64,000 nucleotides of DNA from JAGNRR01 sp964409905 (GCA_964409905.1 CAYPET010000011.1:8101-72100), one strand, 5' to 3'; shown: positions 52,950-62,157, numbered from the stretch's first letter. Made by a program: numbers and translations. Notes: generated by a model not told the origin, from the sequence alone.

Positions 52950-53186
52950 TTAAATATTCCCGCCTGCAGCGCGCATTTCTTTTACAACGTTATATAGACC
53001 TCTTTTATTAATCGTGCGCATTGCTTGTGCAGATAATTTTAGTGTAATCCATTTGTCTTCTTCTACTAGGTAATAACGTTTCTTTTGGATGTTTGGCATA
53101 AAGCGTTTGATTGTTTTCTTGTTTGAAAACGATACTTTATTACCCTTTTGGTATCCTTTGCCGCTTACCTGACATATTCTAGCCAT
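52950..53186 (-). CDS. rpmB: 50S ribosomal protein L28
   Basis: This bL28 has 78 residues from the ATG at 53186: MARICQVSGKGYQKGNKVSFSNKKTIKRFMPN, then KRYYLVEEDKWITLKLSAQAMRTINKRG. The open frame extends 18 codons upstream, but the promoter TACATTTG (53210-53217) and the canonical MARICQ start exclude that extension. First gene of the ribosomal operon. Confidence 0.96.
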   Translation of the reverse strand: MARICQVSGKGYQKGNKVSFSNKKTIKRFMPNIQKKRYYLVEEDKWITLKLSAQAMRTINKRGLYNVVKEMRAAGGNI

Positions 53187-53209
53187 TGTTCGAAATTTTT
53201 TTGGGACTG

Positions 53210-53240
53210 CAAATGTATACTTTAATCCCATTTTTGGCAA
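53210..53240 (-). promoter_or_regulatory. Promoter of rpmB operon (-33 TTG, -7 TACATTTG)
   Basis: Both Bacteroidota promoter elements are visible on the minus strand: TTG at 53238-53240, a 20-nt spacer, and TACATTTG at 53210-53217, 23 nt before the L28 ATG. Confidence 0.72.
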
Positions 53241-53280
53241 AAAAAGCGCTAAATGTTTCTTTGAATTTACAGTTTAAACG

Positions 53281-54027
53281 TTAAATATCTTTATATCGAA
53301 GCTTTATTTTCAATAAATCCAGCCACAAAACCCAAAAGTAACTCAATTTTACAGAACTTTTTCCTCTGTCAATCCATTCGCGAAGTGGTTCCTCATGTAG
53401 GAAAATAGTTGCATTTTCTCGTCCTAAATGTTTTAGGGCTCTAAAGAATAGTTCTACATCAAAAAGCCACTTGGAAATAAACGGATCTTCAAAGAGTACC
53501 TTGGCAAGCGAAATTTCAAAAGCTTTACAGCCGCACTGTGTATCATATACCTTCAATTTTAACATCGTTGATATAGCTGTAGCGATTACACGGCCTATAT
53601 AATGCCGAAACGCTTTTCGTTCGATATGACTATCCACAGTCAAAATTCTCGAGCCAAAGCTGAAACGAATATTACCTTGAATGGTTTGTGCTACACGATA
53701 GCATTCCTCAAAACTGGTTGACAAATCTGCATCTAGAAAGGCAATTTTCTCAGTATCCAGATTGGCAAGTGCCCATTTAATGCCTTTACGGACACTTTCA
53801 GCCTTGCCTATATTGGCGTTGTTTTTAATGAAAAAACAGGCATTTGGGAAAGCAGATTGAAAGGCTGATAGCATCGAGGATGTTTGATCCGTTGAACCAT
53901 CATCCACCAATACAAAGGCTATATTCTGATGTTGAGATAAAAAATCGTGATAACGGGATACATCAAGCTTTTTTGCTTCATTATAAGCTGGAATAATAAT
54001 ACATAATTCTACCTTGTTTTTAGTCAC
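53281..54027 (-). CDS. GT2 glycosyltransferase, dolichyl-phosphate sugar transferase-like
   Basis: This GT-A enzyme of about 248 residues resembles dolichyl/undecaprenyl-phosphate glucose or mannose transferases: ELCIIIPAYNEAKKLD, FVLVDDGSTDQTSSML, FLDADLSTSFEECYRVA (DxD) and KWLFDVELFFRALKHLG. No C-terminal membrane helices are present. The start is uncertain. The only upstream ATG (54114) lies inside the start of the divergent mutase gene, so I favour the GTG at 54027 just before TKNKVELC. It would load a lipid-linked sugar for envelope glycosylation. Confidence 0.82.
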   Translation of the reverse strand: MTKNKVELCIIIPAYNEAKKLDVSRYHDFLSQHQNIAFVLVDDGSTDQTSSMLSAFQSAFPNACFFIKNNANIGKAESVRKGIKWALANLDTEKIAFLDADLSTSFEECYRVAQTIQGNIRFSFGSRILTVDSHIERKAFRHYIGRVIATAISTMLKLKVYDTQCGCKAFEISLAKVLFEDPFISKWLFDVELFFRALKHLGRENATIFLHEEPLREWIDRGKSSVKLSYFWVLWLDLLKIKLRYKDI

Positions 54028-54052
54028 CAACACCAAAGATAAAGTAAAGCGG

Positions 54053-54079
54053 AATTCGTAATTGAAAAATTCGTAATTG
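54053..54079. repeat. Short direct repeat AATTCGTAATTG
   Basis: Two perfect 12-nt copies (54053-54064 and 54068-54079) are separated by AAA, with a partial third (TAATTG, 54081-54086), upstream of icmF. Possible regulator site or replication slippage. Confidence 0.5.
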
Positions 54080-54094
54080 GTAATTGAACTGATG

Positions 54095-54102
54095 TAAATT
54101 TG
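54095..54102 (+). promoter_or_regulatory. -7 promoter element of icmF (TAAATTTG)
   Basis: TAAATTTG is followed by five bases and the icmF ATG, another predicted leaderless start. Confidence 0.6.
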
Positions 54103-54107
54103 CCCGT

Positions 54108-57100
54108 ATGGCATATAAACTCAGAAATAAGGTCAGAATCGTTACAGCAGCTTCATTGTTTGATGGTCATGATGCCTCCATAAACATTATGCGACGCGTT
54201 ATTCAAGCAAGTGGAGCCGAAGTTATTCACCTGGGGCACGATCGTAGCGTACAAGATGTAGTCAACTGCGCCATTCAGGAGGATGCCAACGCCATAGCCA
54301 TGACATCTTATCAAGGTGGGCATGTTGAATATTTCAAGTATATGTATGATTTGTTGAACGAAAAAGGATGTGGGCATATAAAAATATTTGGCGGCGGCGG
54401 CGGCGTTATTTTACCCACAGAGATTGATGAACTGCATGAGTATGGCATTACACGTATTTACAGTCCTGATGATGGACGTGAAATGGGTCTGCAGGGCATG
54501 ATTGATGATTTATTATCAAAATCAGATTTTGCTGTTGGAGATCATTTAAATGGAAGTGCAGCATCTTTATTAAAGGACGGTGACTATAAAAGCATTGCCC
54601 GTTGCATTTCAGCAGCCGAAAACTTTCCCGATGCTCCGGAAACTCAGGCACTTTTGACACAAGTATCAGAAAAAGCCAAAAGTAGCACTACGCCTGTCTT
54701 GGGTATTACCGGTACCGGAGGTGCAGGTAAAAGTAGTATGGTAGATGAGCTTGTACGTAGATTTTTAATTGATTTTAAAAATGATGATAAAAAAATTGCT
54801 ATTATCTCTGTGGATCCGAGCAAAAGAAAAACAGGAGGAGCTTTACTTGGAGATAGAATTCGGATGAATTCTATCCGAAACGAGCGCGTGTTCATGCGCT
54901 CTATGGCTACACGCCAAAGTAATTTAGCCTTAAGCAAGCACATTCAGTCTGCTTTGGACATTCTCAAAGTTTCTGGTTTTGACCTAATCATTTTGGAGAC
55001 ATCAGGTATTGGGCAGAGCGATACAGAAATTACCGATTACAGTGATACTACCTTGTATGTTATGACGCCCGAATTTGGTGCAGCTACGCAATTAGAAAAA
55101 ATTGATATGCTGGACTTTGCAGACATTGTGGCTATCAACAAGTTTGATAAGCGTGGTGCTCAAGACGCCTTGCGTGATGTAAAAAAACAATATCAGCGCA
55201 ACCACAAGTTGTTCGATGCGGATGTAGATAGCATGCCTATTTATGGCACGATTGCTTCCCAATTTAACGACCCCGGCACGAATAGTTTATATGCAGCTTT
55301 AATGGAAAAGTTGGCCGAAAAGTCTGCTGGCGCACTCAAGTCCATGTTTTCAAAAGATCAGGCGGAAAGCGAAAAAATATTTATTATCCCGCCAGCGCGA
55401 GTTCGATACCTTAGTGAAATCAGCGAACTTAATCGCAACTATCAGCATCAAGCCGAGCAGCAAAGCGAAATCGCCCAAAAACTTTTTGGTATTCAAAAAA
55501 CAATAGAAACACTAAATTCAACTGAAATAGCGGATAAAGACCGACTAATTAAGGAATTGCAAGAGGTGTTCGAGAAGTTGAAACTTGACATAGATCCAAA
55601 AAACTTTCAGTTACTAGAACAATGGGAAGACATTAAAAAACAATACACAGAAGAGTATTATTCTTTCAAAGTGCGCGATAAGGAGATAAAAATAAAAACG
55701 CTCACTGAAAGTCTTTCACATTCACAAATACCCAAAATTGCCGTACCACGCTTTGAGGCCTGGGGCGACATTCTTAAATGGGCACTCACCGAAAACTTTC
55801 CTGGGCAATTTCCGTTTGCAGCAGGCATCTATCCTTTTAAACGCGAAGGCGAAGACCCAACGAGAATGTTTGCAGGAGAGGGTGGGCCGGAGCGCACCAA
55901 TAAGCGCTTCCACTATGTTAGTTTAGGGATGCCGGCCAAACGCCTCAGCACCGCTTTTGATAGTGTGACGCTTTATGGTAATGACCCCGATCATCGTCCG
56001 GACATCTACGGCAAAATTGGTAACTCAGGCGTTAGTGTACCGACATTGGATGATGCAAAAAAACTCTATAGTGGTTTCAACTTAGCTGATCCGAAAACTT
56101 CGGTCTCAATGACCATAAATGGACCAGCCTCTATATTAACAGCCTTTTTTATGAATGCTTCCATTGATCAACAGTGTGAGATTTACATTAAAGAGAATGG
56201 ATTAGAGGCTGAAGTGAAAAAGAAAATTGCAAACATTAAATCACAACATCCAGACTTGTATAATGAATACAGCGGTGTATTACCCGAGGGCAACGACGGT
56301 TTGGGACTCATGCTCCTGGGCGTTACCGGCGATCAGGTGCTACCTGCCGACGTCTACCAAAAAATAAAAGCCGATACGCTCTCTCAGGTGCGCGGCACAG
56401 TACAAGCCGATATATTAAAAGAAGACCAGGCACAAAACACCTGTATTTTTTCTACTGAGTTTTCATTAAAGCTAATGGGTGATGTACAACAGTATTTTAT
56501 TGACCAAAAAGTGCGCAATTTTTACAGCGTCAGTATCAGTGGCTATCACATTGCCGAGGCAGGCGCCAACCCCATTTCGCAGCTCGCCTTTACCTTATCC
56601 AATGGATTCACTTTCGTAGAGTACTACCTAAGCCGTGGCATGGATATCAATGATTTTGCGCCCAATCTATCGTTTTTCTTTAGCAACGGCATTGACCCCG
56701 AATATGCGGTCATAGGCCGTGTGGCACGTCGCATTTGGGCCAAGGCCATGAAGCTAAAGTATGGCGCCAACAAGCGTAGCCAAATGCTGAAGTATCATAT
56801 TCAAACTTCCGGTCGCAGTTTGCATGCACAAGAAATTGACTTCAACGACATTCGCACAACCCTGCAAGCGCTTTATGCGATATATGATAACTGTAATTCA
56901 TTGCACACCAATGCCTACGACGAGGCCATCACCACGCCTACCGAAGAAAGTGTACGCCGGGCTATGGCCATTCAGCTGATAATAAACCGCGAGCTTGGTC
57001 TTGCCAAGAACGAAAACCCATTACAAGGTGCCTTTATTATAGAAGAACTTACAGACCTGGTAGAAGAAGCCGTACTATCCGAGTTTGACAGAATTACCGA

Positions 57101-57491
57101 GCGTGGCGGTGTGCTCGGCGCAATGGAAACCATGTATCAGCGTTCAAAAATACAAGAGGAGAGTTTGTACTACGAAACCCTTAAACATAATGGTGAATTC
57201 CCTATCATAGGGGTAAATACATTCTTGAGCAGCAAAGGTTCGCCTACTGTGATACCGCAAGAGGTTATCCGCTCTACTACCGAAGAAAAAGAGTATCAAA
57301 TAAAATCTATCCAAAACCTCCAAAAGCGCAGTGGCGAAAAAGGAGAAGAAATGCTGAAACGCCTGCAGCAAGTAGCTTTGGATAACGGCAATATCTTTGA
57401 AGAAATGATGGAGACGGTGAAATATTGTTCGCTAGGGCAAATTACCGCTGCCTTATTTGAAGTCGGCGGTCAGTATCGGAGGAATATGTAA
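54108..57491 (+). CDS. icmF: Fused isobutyryl-CoA mutase IcmF
   Basis: This 1127-residue fusion converts isobutyryl-CoA and n-butyryl-CoA (and possibly related acyl-CoAs) using coenzyme B12. Order of domains: B12-binding domain (SLFDGHDASINIMRR, then FGGGGGVILPTEID; ~1-145); MeaB-like GTPase chaperone (P-loop GITGTGGAGKSS at 199-210, NKFDKRGAQDA); a helical linker (~430-540); and the TIM-barrel mutase (GIYPFKREGEDPTRMFAGEGGPERTNKRFH, then HIQTSGRSLHAQEIDFNDIRTTLQALYAIYDNCNSLHTNAYDEA). The single chain with the GTPase in the middle is diagnostic of IcmF rather than ordinary methylmalonyl-CoA mutase. It lies alone with its own promoter and terminator. Confidence 0.94.
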   Translation: MAYKLRNKVRIVTAASLFDGHDASINIMRRVIQASGAEVIHLGHDRSVQDVVNCAIQEDANAIAMTSYQGGHVEYFKYMYDLLNEKGCGHIKIFGGGGGVILPTEIDELHEYGITRIYSPDDGREMGLQGMIDDLLSKSDFAVGDHLNGSAASLLKDGDYKSIARCISAAENFPDAPETQALLTQVSEKAKSSTTPVLGITGTGGAGKSSMVDELVRRFLIDFKNDDKKIAIISVDPSKRKTGGALLGDRIRMNSIRNERVFMRSMATRQSNLALSKHIQSALDILKVSGFDLIILETSGIGQSDTEITDYSDTTLYVMTPEFGAATQLEKIDMLDFADIVAINKFDKRGAQDALRDVKKQYQRNHKLFDADVDSMPIYGTIASQFNDPGTNSLYAALMEKLAEKSAGALKSMFSKDQAESEKIFIIPPARVRYLSEISELNRNYQHQAEQQSEIAQKLFGIQKTIETLNSTEIADKDRLIKELQEVFEKLKLDIDPKNFQLLEQWEDIKKQYTEEYYSFKVRDKEIKIKTLTESLSHSQIPKIAVPRFEAWGDILKWALTENFPGQFPFAAGIYPFKREGEDPTRMFAGEGGPERTNKRFHYVSLGMPAKRLSTAFDSVTLYGNDPDHRPDIYGKIGNSGVSVPTLDDAKKLYSGFNLADPKTSVSMTINGPASILTAFFMNASIDQQCEIYIKENGLEAEVKKKIANIKSQHPDLYNEYSGVLPEGNDGLGLMLLGVTGDQVLPADVYQKIKADTLSQVRGTVQADILKEDQAQNTCIFSTEFSLKLMGDVQQYFIDQKVRNFYSVSISGYHIAEAGANPISQLAFTLSNGFTFVEYYLSRGMDINDFAPNLSFFFSNGIDPEYAVIGRVARRIWAKAMKLKYGANKRSQMLKYHIQTSGRSLHAQEIDFNDIRTTLQALYAIYDNCNSLHTNAYDEAITTPTEESVRRAMAIQLIINRELGLAKNENPLQGAFIIEELTDLVEEAVLSEFDRITERGGVLGAMETMYQRSKIQEESLYYETLKHNGEFPIIGVNTFLSSKGSPTVIPQEVIRSTTEEKEYQIKSIQNLQKRSGEKGEEMLKRLQQVALDNGNIFEEMMETVKYCSLGQITAALFEVGGQYRRNM

Positions 57492-57520
57492 ATCCGTCGA
57501 TGAAATCATTATGGGTGAAA

Positions 57521-57553
57521 GGCGGTTATCTTTTCGGGTAATCGCTTTTTTTT
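57521..57553 (+). terminator. Terminator of icmF
   Basis: GCGGTTAT/GTAATCGC form an 8-bp stem with G-U pairs, followed by eight or more T. Confidence 0.75.
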
Positions 57554-57663
57554 TATGAAAATTCAAAACACTGTTAACTTTTTTGAATTACTTTCAAAAT
57601 CAAAACATTTTAGGCAGATTCAAAGTATTATTGTGTTTAAATATTTAATAAGAAATATAAACA

Positions 57664-59133
57664 ATGAAAGCTAAGGTAAACATCATTGGTTCGGGTTTTG
57701 CCGCTTTGTCTGCGGCATCATACTTAGCGGCAATGGGTAATGATGTGACCATTTATGAAAAAAACGATCAAATAGGTGGTAGGGCAAGACAATTAAAAAA
57801 AGACGGATATTTATTTGATATCGGACCTACCTGGTATTGGATGCCCGATGTGTTCGACAAGTTTTTTGCAGATTTTGGTAAAAAAGTTAGCGATTATTAT
57901 CACTTAGAAAAGCTGGATACCGCTTACCGAGTCTATTTTGGAGAAGGTGATAGCATTTGTATTCCTGATTCAATAGAGGCGATTAAAGAAATTTTTGAAA
58001 AAGAAGAGGCCGGCAGTGCGGTGCAGTTGGATAAATTTCTTAAAAAGGCAAAGAGTAATTATGATATAGCCGTAAAGGATTTGGTTTATCGACCAGGTGA
58101 GTCTCCCTTAGAGTTGATAACCCCCAAAACAATTACCAAACTCAACCAGTTGTTTTATGATATTCGTCGCGACGTAAATAAGGGGTTTAAAAATCCACGG
58201 CTGCGCAAAATATTGGAATTTCCGGTATTATTTCTTGGAGCCAAACCAAGCAAAACACCTGCCATGTACTCTTTTATGAATTGGGCTGACTTTGGTTTGG
58301 GTACCTGGCATCCGCATGGTGGTATGTATGAAGTGGTGAAAGCCATGTCTTCTTTGGCCATTGAGCTTGGTGTGCAGATAGTAACGAATGCGAATGTTGA
58401 AAAGATTGTAGTGAATAATAATGGTATTGCAGAGGGCATCATGGTGAATGGTTCTTTTGAAGCTGCTGATATTGTATTGTCAGGAGCCGATTATCATCAT
58501 AGCGAAACATTGTTAGAAGAGCGCTGGAGACAATATAGTCAGGCCTATTGGGATAAGCGAGTTTTTGCGCCATCAGCCTTGCTTTTTTATGTTGGCTTCA
58601 ATAAGAAGTTGAAAAATCTTTCACATCACACGTTATTCTTTGATGAAGAATTTGACAAACATGCAGAATATATTTATGACGAGCCTGCGTGGCCCAAAGA
58701 CCCCCTGTTTTACGTCCGATTTCCCAGTATGACAGAGGCTGGATTTGCTCCCGAAAATAAAGAAGGCGCCACATTTTTGATACCCATAGCCCCCGGATTG
58801 GAAGATACTCCCGAAATTCGAAATCAATATTTTGATATTGTGCTGGAGCGTTTGGAGCGTATGAGTCAACAATCATTAAAGGATAGCGTAGAGTTTGTAG
58901 AGTCTTATTGTGTGAACGATTTTATCAAAGACTATAATTCGTGTAAGGGGAATGCCTATGGTATGGCGAATACACTAACGCAAACAGCCTTCTTGCGTCC
59001 GCGAATCAAAAGTAAAAAGGTCAAGAACCTCTACTTTACCGGTCAGCTCACCGTGCCAGGACCTGGGGTTCCCCCCGCGCTAATATCTGGAAAAATAGCC
59101 GCTTCTTCCATTGCCAAACACTCAACTAAATGA
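57664..59133 (+). CDS. crtI: Phytoene desaturase CrtI
   Basis: This 489-residue FAD enzyme desaturates phytoene to lycopene. The N-terminal dinucleotide motif is IIGSGFAALSAASYLAAMGNDVTIYEKNDQIGGRAR, followed by FDIGPTWYWMPDVF and, at the C-terminus, NLYFTGQLTVPGPGVPPALISGKIAA, both hallmarks of CrtI. It leads a six-gene plus-strand operon and its stop overlaps the crtB start by four bases. No consensus -7 box was found in the 170 nt upstream, which contain the icmF terminator. Confidence 0.94.
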   Translation: MKAKVNIIGSGFAALSAASYLAAMGNDVTIYEKNDQIGGRARQLKKDGYLFDIGPTWYWMPDVFDKFFADFGKKVSDYYHLEKLDTAYRVYFGEGDSICIPDSIEAIKEIFEKEEAGSAVQLDKFLKKAKSNYDIAVKDLVYRPGESPLELITPKTITKLNQLFYDIRRDVNKGFKNPRLRKILEFPVLFLGAKPSKTPAMYSFMNWADFGLGTWHPHGGMYEVVKAMSSLAIELGVQIVTNANVEKIVVNNNGIAEGIMVNGSFEAADIVLSGADYHHSETLLEERWRQYSQAYWDKRVFAPSALLFYVGFNKKLKNLSHHTLFFDEEFDKHAEYIYDEPAWPKDPLFYVRFPSMTEAGFAPENKEGATFLIPIAPGLEDTPEIRNQYFDIVLERLERMSQQSLKDSVEFVESYCVNDFIKDYNSCKGNAYGMANTLTQTAFLRPRIKSKKVKNLYFTGQLTVPGPGVPPALISGKIAASSIAKHSTK

Positions 59134-59969
59134 TCAATCTGTACCATAAAATAGCCGAATCGGGTTCGAAAATGATTACTAAAAAATATAGTACCTCATT
59201 TTCTATTGCCGTTAGCTTATTATCTGCTGATATTCGACAAGCCGTATACAACATATACGGCTTTGTGCGAGTGGCGGATGAGATAGTCGATAGCTTTTTC
59301 GATTATCCGCAAGAGGAATTACTGAATCGATTTGAGGATGATTTAGAGCATGCCTTGAAAACGAGAGTGAGCACAAACCCGGTCTTGCATGCGTTTCAAA
59401 AAACCGTCCATGAGTACAATATAGATAAAGAGCTGATTGATGCATTTATGAAGAGTATGCGTGCTGACCTGACCAAAGAGCAATATCATAATGCTCAAGA
59501 GATTGCAGAATATATTTATGGCTCGGCAGATGTGGTTGGGCTGATGTGTCTGAAGGTATTTGTCAATGGTAACCAAGAAGAATATGACAAGTTAAAATTA
59601 CCTGCAATGAAATTGGGATCCGCATTTCAAAAGGTCAATTTTTTGCGAGATTTGAAACATGACTATGCTACGTTGAACAGAACGTACTTTCCTGATGTGC
59701 ACCCTGATAAACTTACTGAAGATCAGAAAAAAATATTGGTGGCGGAAATAGAGACGGAGTTTCAGGAAGCCTACGAAGGTGTAAAACAGTTGCCCAAGGC
59801 TGCCAGATTGGGAGTGTATGTGGCCTATAAATATTTTTATTTACTGCTTCGAAAAATAAAAAATACTCCTGCCGATATTTTGATAAATGAGCGAATTCGT
59901 ATTTCTAATGCCTACAAATTATTCTTAATTTTGCGTTTATCCTTGGCGAATAAACTCAATTTAATATGA
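59130..59969 (+). CDS. crtB: Phytoene synthase CrtB
   Basis: The enzyme condenses two geranylgeranyl diphosphates to phytoene, the first committed carotenoid step, at the membrane. The two Asp-rich regions are visible: RVADEIVDSFFD (about residue 50) and NFLRDLKHDYATLNRTYFP (about 170). The 279 residues fit CrtB; squalene synthase is less likely given the operon. It overlaps crtI and the next gene by four bases each. No GGPP synthase (crtE) is in the window. Confidence 0.93.
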   Translation: MINLYHKIAESGSKMITKKYSTSFSIAVSLLSADIRQAVYNIYGFVRVADEIVDSFFDYPQEELLNRFEDDLEHALKTRVSTNPVLHAFQKTVHEYNIDKELIDAFMKSMRADLTKEQYHNAQEIAEYIYGSADVVGLMCLKVFVNGNQEEYDKLKLPAMKLGSAFQKVNFLRDLKHDYATLNRTYFPDVHPDKLTEDQKKILVAEIETEFQEAYEGVKQLPKAARLGVYVAYKYFYLLLRKIKNTPADILINERIRISNAYKLFLILRLSLANKLNLI

Positions 59970-60400
59970 TGGCTTTGATGTTCTGTATATTTTTTCCTAC
60001 TATGCAAGCAAAAGATATTGAACAAGTAGTGGCAGAGTTCCATAAGCTTAACAGCCAGCGTGCTGAGTTGCTTTTTATAGAAAAATACGAAAAAAATACT
60101 GAGCCAAGTTTGCGTGCTTATGTACTTGCTGCAAAAATGAAACAGGCTGAGTATTCGTTTAATCCGATTACAAAACTTAGCATCTTTAACAAAAACATGC
60201 GTGCATTTAATGAACTAGTTGAGCAGCATCCTAACGACGTACATGCAAGATACATGCGGCTGGTAATAGAGGAAAAGGTTTCATTCTTACACTTAAATAA
60301 TAATATTCGTCAGGATAAGGCATTTTTGCAGCAGTATATGCTGAAGGAGAATGCATCTAAGCAATTAATTAAATTCATTAAACAACATACTACACTATGA
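59966..60400 (+). CDS. Exported protein of unknown function in the carotenoid operon
   Basis: This 144-residue protein starts with a short hydrophobic signal (MMALMFCIFFPTMQA) followed by a charged, mainly helical body (DIEQVVAEFHKLNSQRAELLFIEKYEK, SLRAYVLAAKMKQAEYSF, HARYMRLVIEEKVSFLH). No catalytic motif or membrane helix after the signal is seen, so it would be periplasmic. The helix-turn-helix spacing has a faint TPR/SEL1-like flavour. Four-base overlaps with crtB and crtZ indicate translational coupling. I do not recognise the family; a scaffold or carotenoid-binding partner is possible. Confidence 0.82.
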   Translation: MMALMFCIFFPTMQAKDIEQVVAEFHKLNSQRAELLFIEKYEKNTEPSLRAYVLAAKMKQAEYSFNPITKLSIFNKNMRAFNELVEQHPNDVHARYMRLVIEEKVSFLHLNNNIRQDKAFLQQYMLKENASKQLIKFIKQHTTL

Positions 60401-60861
60401 CAATTTTCGCATATATAGCAATTACAATTGGTACATTTTTATTCATGGAGGCTGTGACCTGGACAGTACACAAATATGTAATGCATGGTTTCCTCTGGTA
60501 TCTTCACGAGGATCATCATCAGCCTCGATACCAAAATACTTTTGAAAAGAATGATTGGTTTTTTGTGATGGGCGCAATTCCAAGTATTATTTTATTTTAT
60601 AAAGGAGTCAATCCGGAATTGAATTATAAGTTCTTTATAGGGCTGGGTATTTTATTTTATGGTATTTGCTACTTCCTGGTACATGATGTCTTAATTCATC
60701 AACGATTTAAGTGGTTTCAAAATACAAAAAGTTGGTATCTCATAGGCTTGCGTAAAGCACATAAAGTGCATCATAAGCATCTTGGAAAGGAAGAAGGAGA
60801 ATGTTTTGGTATGTTAAACGTGCCTTTTAAATATTACCAAATCGCTAAGAAAAATAGATAA
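60397..60861 (+). CDS. crtZ: Beta-carotene 3-hydroxylase CrtZ
   Basis: This 154-residue membrane di-iron hydroxylase adds 3-hydroxyl groups to beta-ionone rings, giving beta-cryptoxanthin then zeaxanthin. All histidine boxes are present: HKYVMH, HEDHH, HDVLIHQR and HKVHHKH. Three or four membrane helices alternate with them. The stop and the crtYcd start share one base (TAATG). Confidence 0.93.
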   Translation: MTIFAYIAITIGTFLFMEAVTWTVHKYVMHGFLWYLHEDHHQPRYQNTFEKNDWFFVMGAIPSIILFYKGVNPELNYKFFIGLGILFYGICYFLVHDVLIHQRFKWFQNTKSWYLIGLRKAHKVHHKHLGKEEGECFGMLNVPFKYYQIAKKNR

Positions 60862-61553
60862 TGCCCGTTTATTTGTACTTACTGCTTGGCAGTTTCATCG
60901 TACCTGCCCTTTATTCCTTATTCTTCCAAGATTTTATTAAACACTGGCGCAGCTTTTTGATTAGCACGACTTTGGTGGCAATTTTTTTCTTGATTTGGGA
61001 TGCGTGGTTTACCGCAACGGGCGTTTGGGGCTTTAATCATGATTATTGTGCAGGCATATTTATTTTGGGTATGCCTATAGAGGAGTGGTTGTTTTTTTTC
61101 ATTATTCCGTTTTGTAGTTTGTTTTTACATCATGCTATTTTATTTGTAAATCCCAATTTGGCCTTACCGGCAAAAGTATCCAATGCTATTACAACGCTAT
61201 TAATCATCCTTTGTTCCATAATTGTGGCATTTAATTTTACCAGAGATTACACACGCGTTAATCTGATGGTATTTGTTGTGGTATTGCTTATTGCATATCG
61301 GTATGCCTCTGAGCAGTTGCGTCAGTTTTACATTACCTTTTTGGCCATTTTGGTTCCGTTTTTCATAGTCAATGGTGTATTAACTGGAGCCGGAGTTGAA
61401 TCACCAATCGTTTGGTATAATAATGAAGAAAATTTAGGTATCCGATTGTACACGATACCTGTTGAAGATCTTGCCTATGCCTTTAGTATGTTGTTTGGTA
61501 ATTTACTTATTTTTAATAGGCTGAATCAATCATGGAAGAAAAAGTTATACTAG
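60861..61553 (+). CDS. Lycopene cyclase, fused CrtYc-CrtYd type
   Basis: This 230-residue membrane protein has two tandem lycopene-cyclase domains, each with three helices. The first carries GMPIEEWLFFF (PxEEW), the second IPVEDLAYAFSM (PxED). This is the CrtYcd form that cyclises both lycopene ends to beta-carotene. In actinobacteria the halves are separate genes; here they are one chain. Its last 22 bases overlap the idi start. Confidence 0.92.
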   Translation: MPVYLYLLLGSFIVPALYSLFFQDFIKHWRSFLISTTLVAIFFLIWDAWFTATGVWGFNHDYCAGIFILGMPIEEWLFFFIIPFCSLFLHHAILFVNPNLALPAKVSNAITTLLIILCSIIVAFNFTRDYTRVNLMVFVVVLLIAYRYASEQLRQFYITFLAILVPFFIVNGVLTGAGVESPIVWYNNEENLGIRLYTIPVEDLAYAFSMLFGNLLIFNRLNQSWKKKLY

Positions 61554-62059
61554 TAGATCCGCTGGATAATGTATTGGGTGAGATGCCCAAACTGGAGGCT
61601 CACCAAAAAGGGGTATTGCACAGAGCCTTTTCGGTATTCGTTTTTAATGATAACAAAGAGTTGATGTTGCAGCGAAGAGCAGATATAAAATATCATTCGC
61701 CGGGACTCTGGAGTAATACTTGTTGCAGTCATCCACGTTTGGGTGAAAGCAATATTGCTGCTGGCGAGCGACGATTGTTTGAGGAAATGGGTTATTCAGT
61801 GCCTTTAAAACAGTTATTTTCATTTATATACAAAGCCGATTTTTCAAATGGACTCATCGAACATGAACTGGATTATATACTCATAGGAAAGTATAATGAT
61901 ATTCCAAACATTAATAAAGCAGAGGTTGATGATTGGAAATGGATAGGTATTGATACATTAAAAAACGATTTGAAAAAATACCCGCATCATTATACTATTT
62001 GGTTTCAGCATTTACTCAATGAGCATATGGTTCATATTGAAGAAGCTGTCATGGCCTAG
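61532..62059 (+). CDS. idi: Isopentenyl-diphosphate delta-isomerase type I
   Basis: This 175-residue Nudix-fold isomerase interconverts IPP and DMAPP, balancing the precursors for GGPP. The active-site Cys and metal-binding His lie in SNTCCSHPRLGE. The Glu-containing AGERRLFEEMGY and HELDYILIG follow. It starts 22 nt inside crtYcd and is the last gene of the carotenoid operon. Confidence 0.94.
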   Translation: MEEKVILVDPLDNVLGEMPKLEAHQKGVLHRAFSVFVFNDNKELMLQRRADIKYHSPGLWSNTCCSHPRLGESNIAAGERRLFEEMGYSVPLKQLFSFIYKADFSNGLIEHELDYILIGKYNDIPNINKAEVDDWKWIGIDTLKNDLKKYPHHYTIWFQHLLNEHMVHIEEAVMA

Positions 62060-62143
62060 TACTCAACGACAAGGCTACTGTTGTATTGCCAAAATCCCCA
62101 CAACTTGTGAATAAACAAATACTGCCAGGCTGCTTCTAATAGA

Positions 62144-62151
62144 TAAATTTG
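62144..62151 (+). promoter_or_regulatory. -7 promoter element of the topoisomerase gene (TAAATTTG)
   Basis: TAAATTTG is followed by six bases (TTTGCC) and the ATG at 62158. Confidence 0.6.
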
Positions 62152-62157
62152 TTTGCC

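Noticed and set aside
54028..54114. ATG start at 54114 for the dolichyl-phosphate-type glycosyltransferase.
   Set aside because: It lies inside the start of the divergent icmF gene and would add unrelated residues before the conserved N-terminus.
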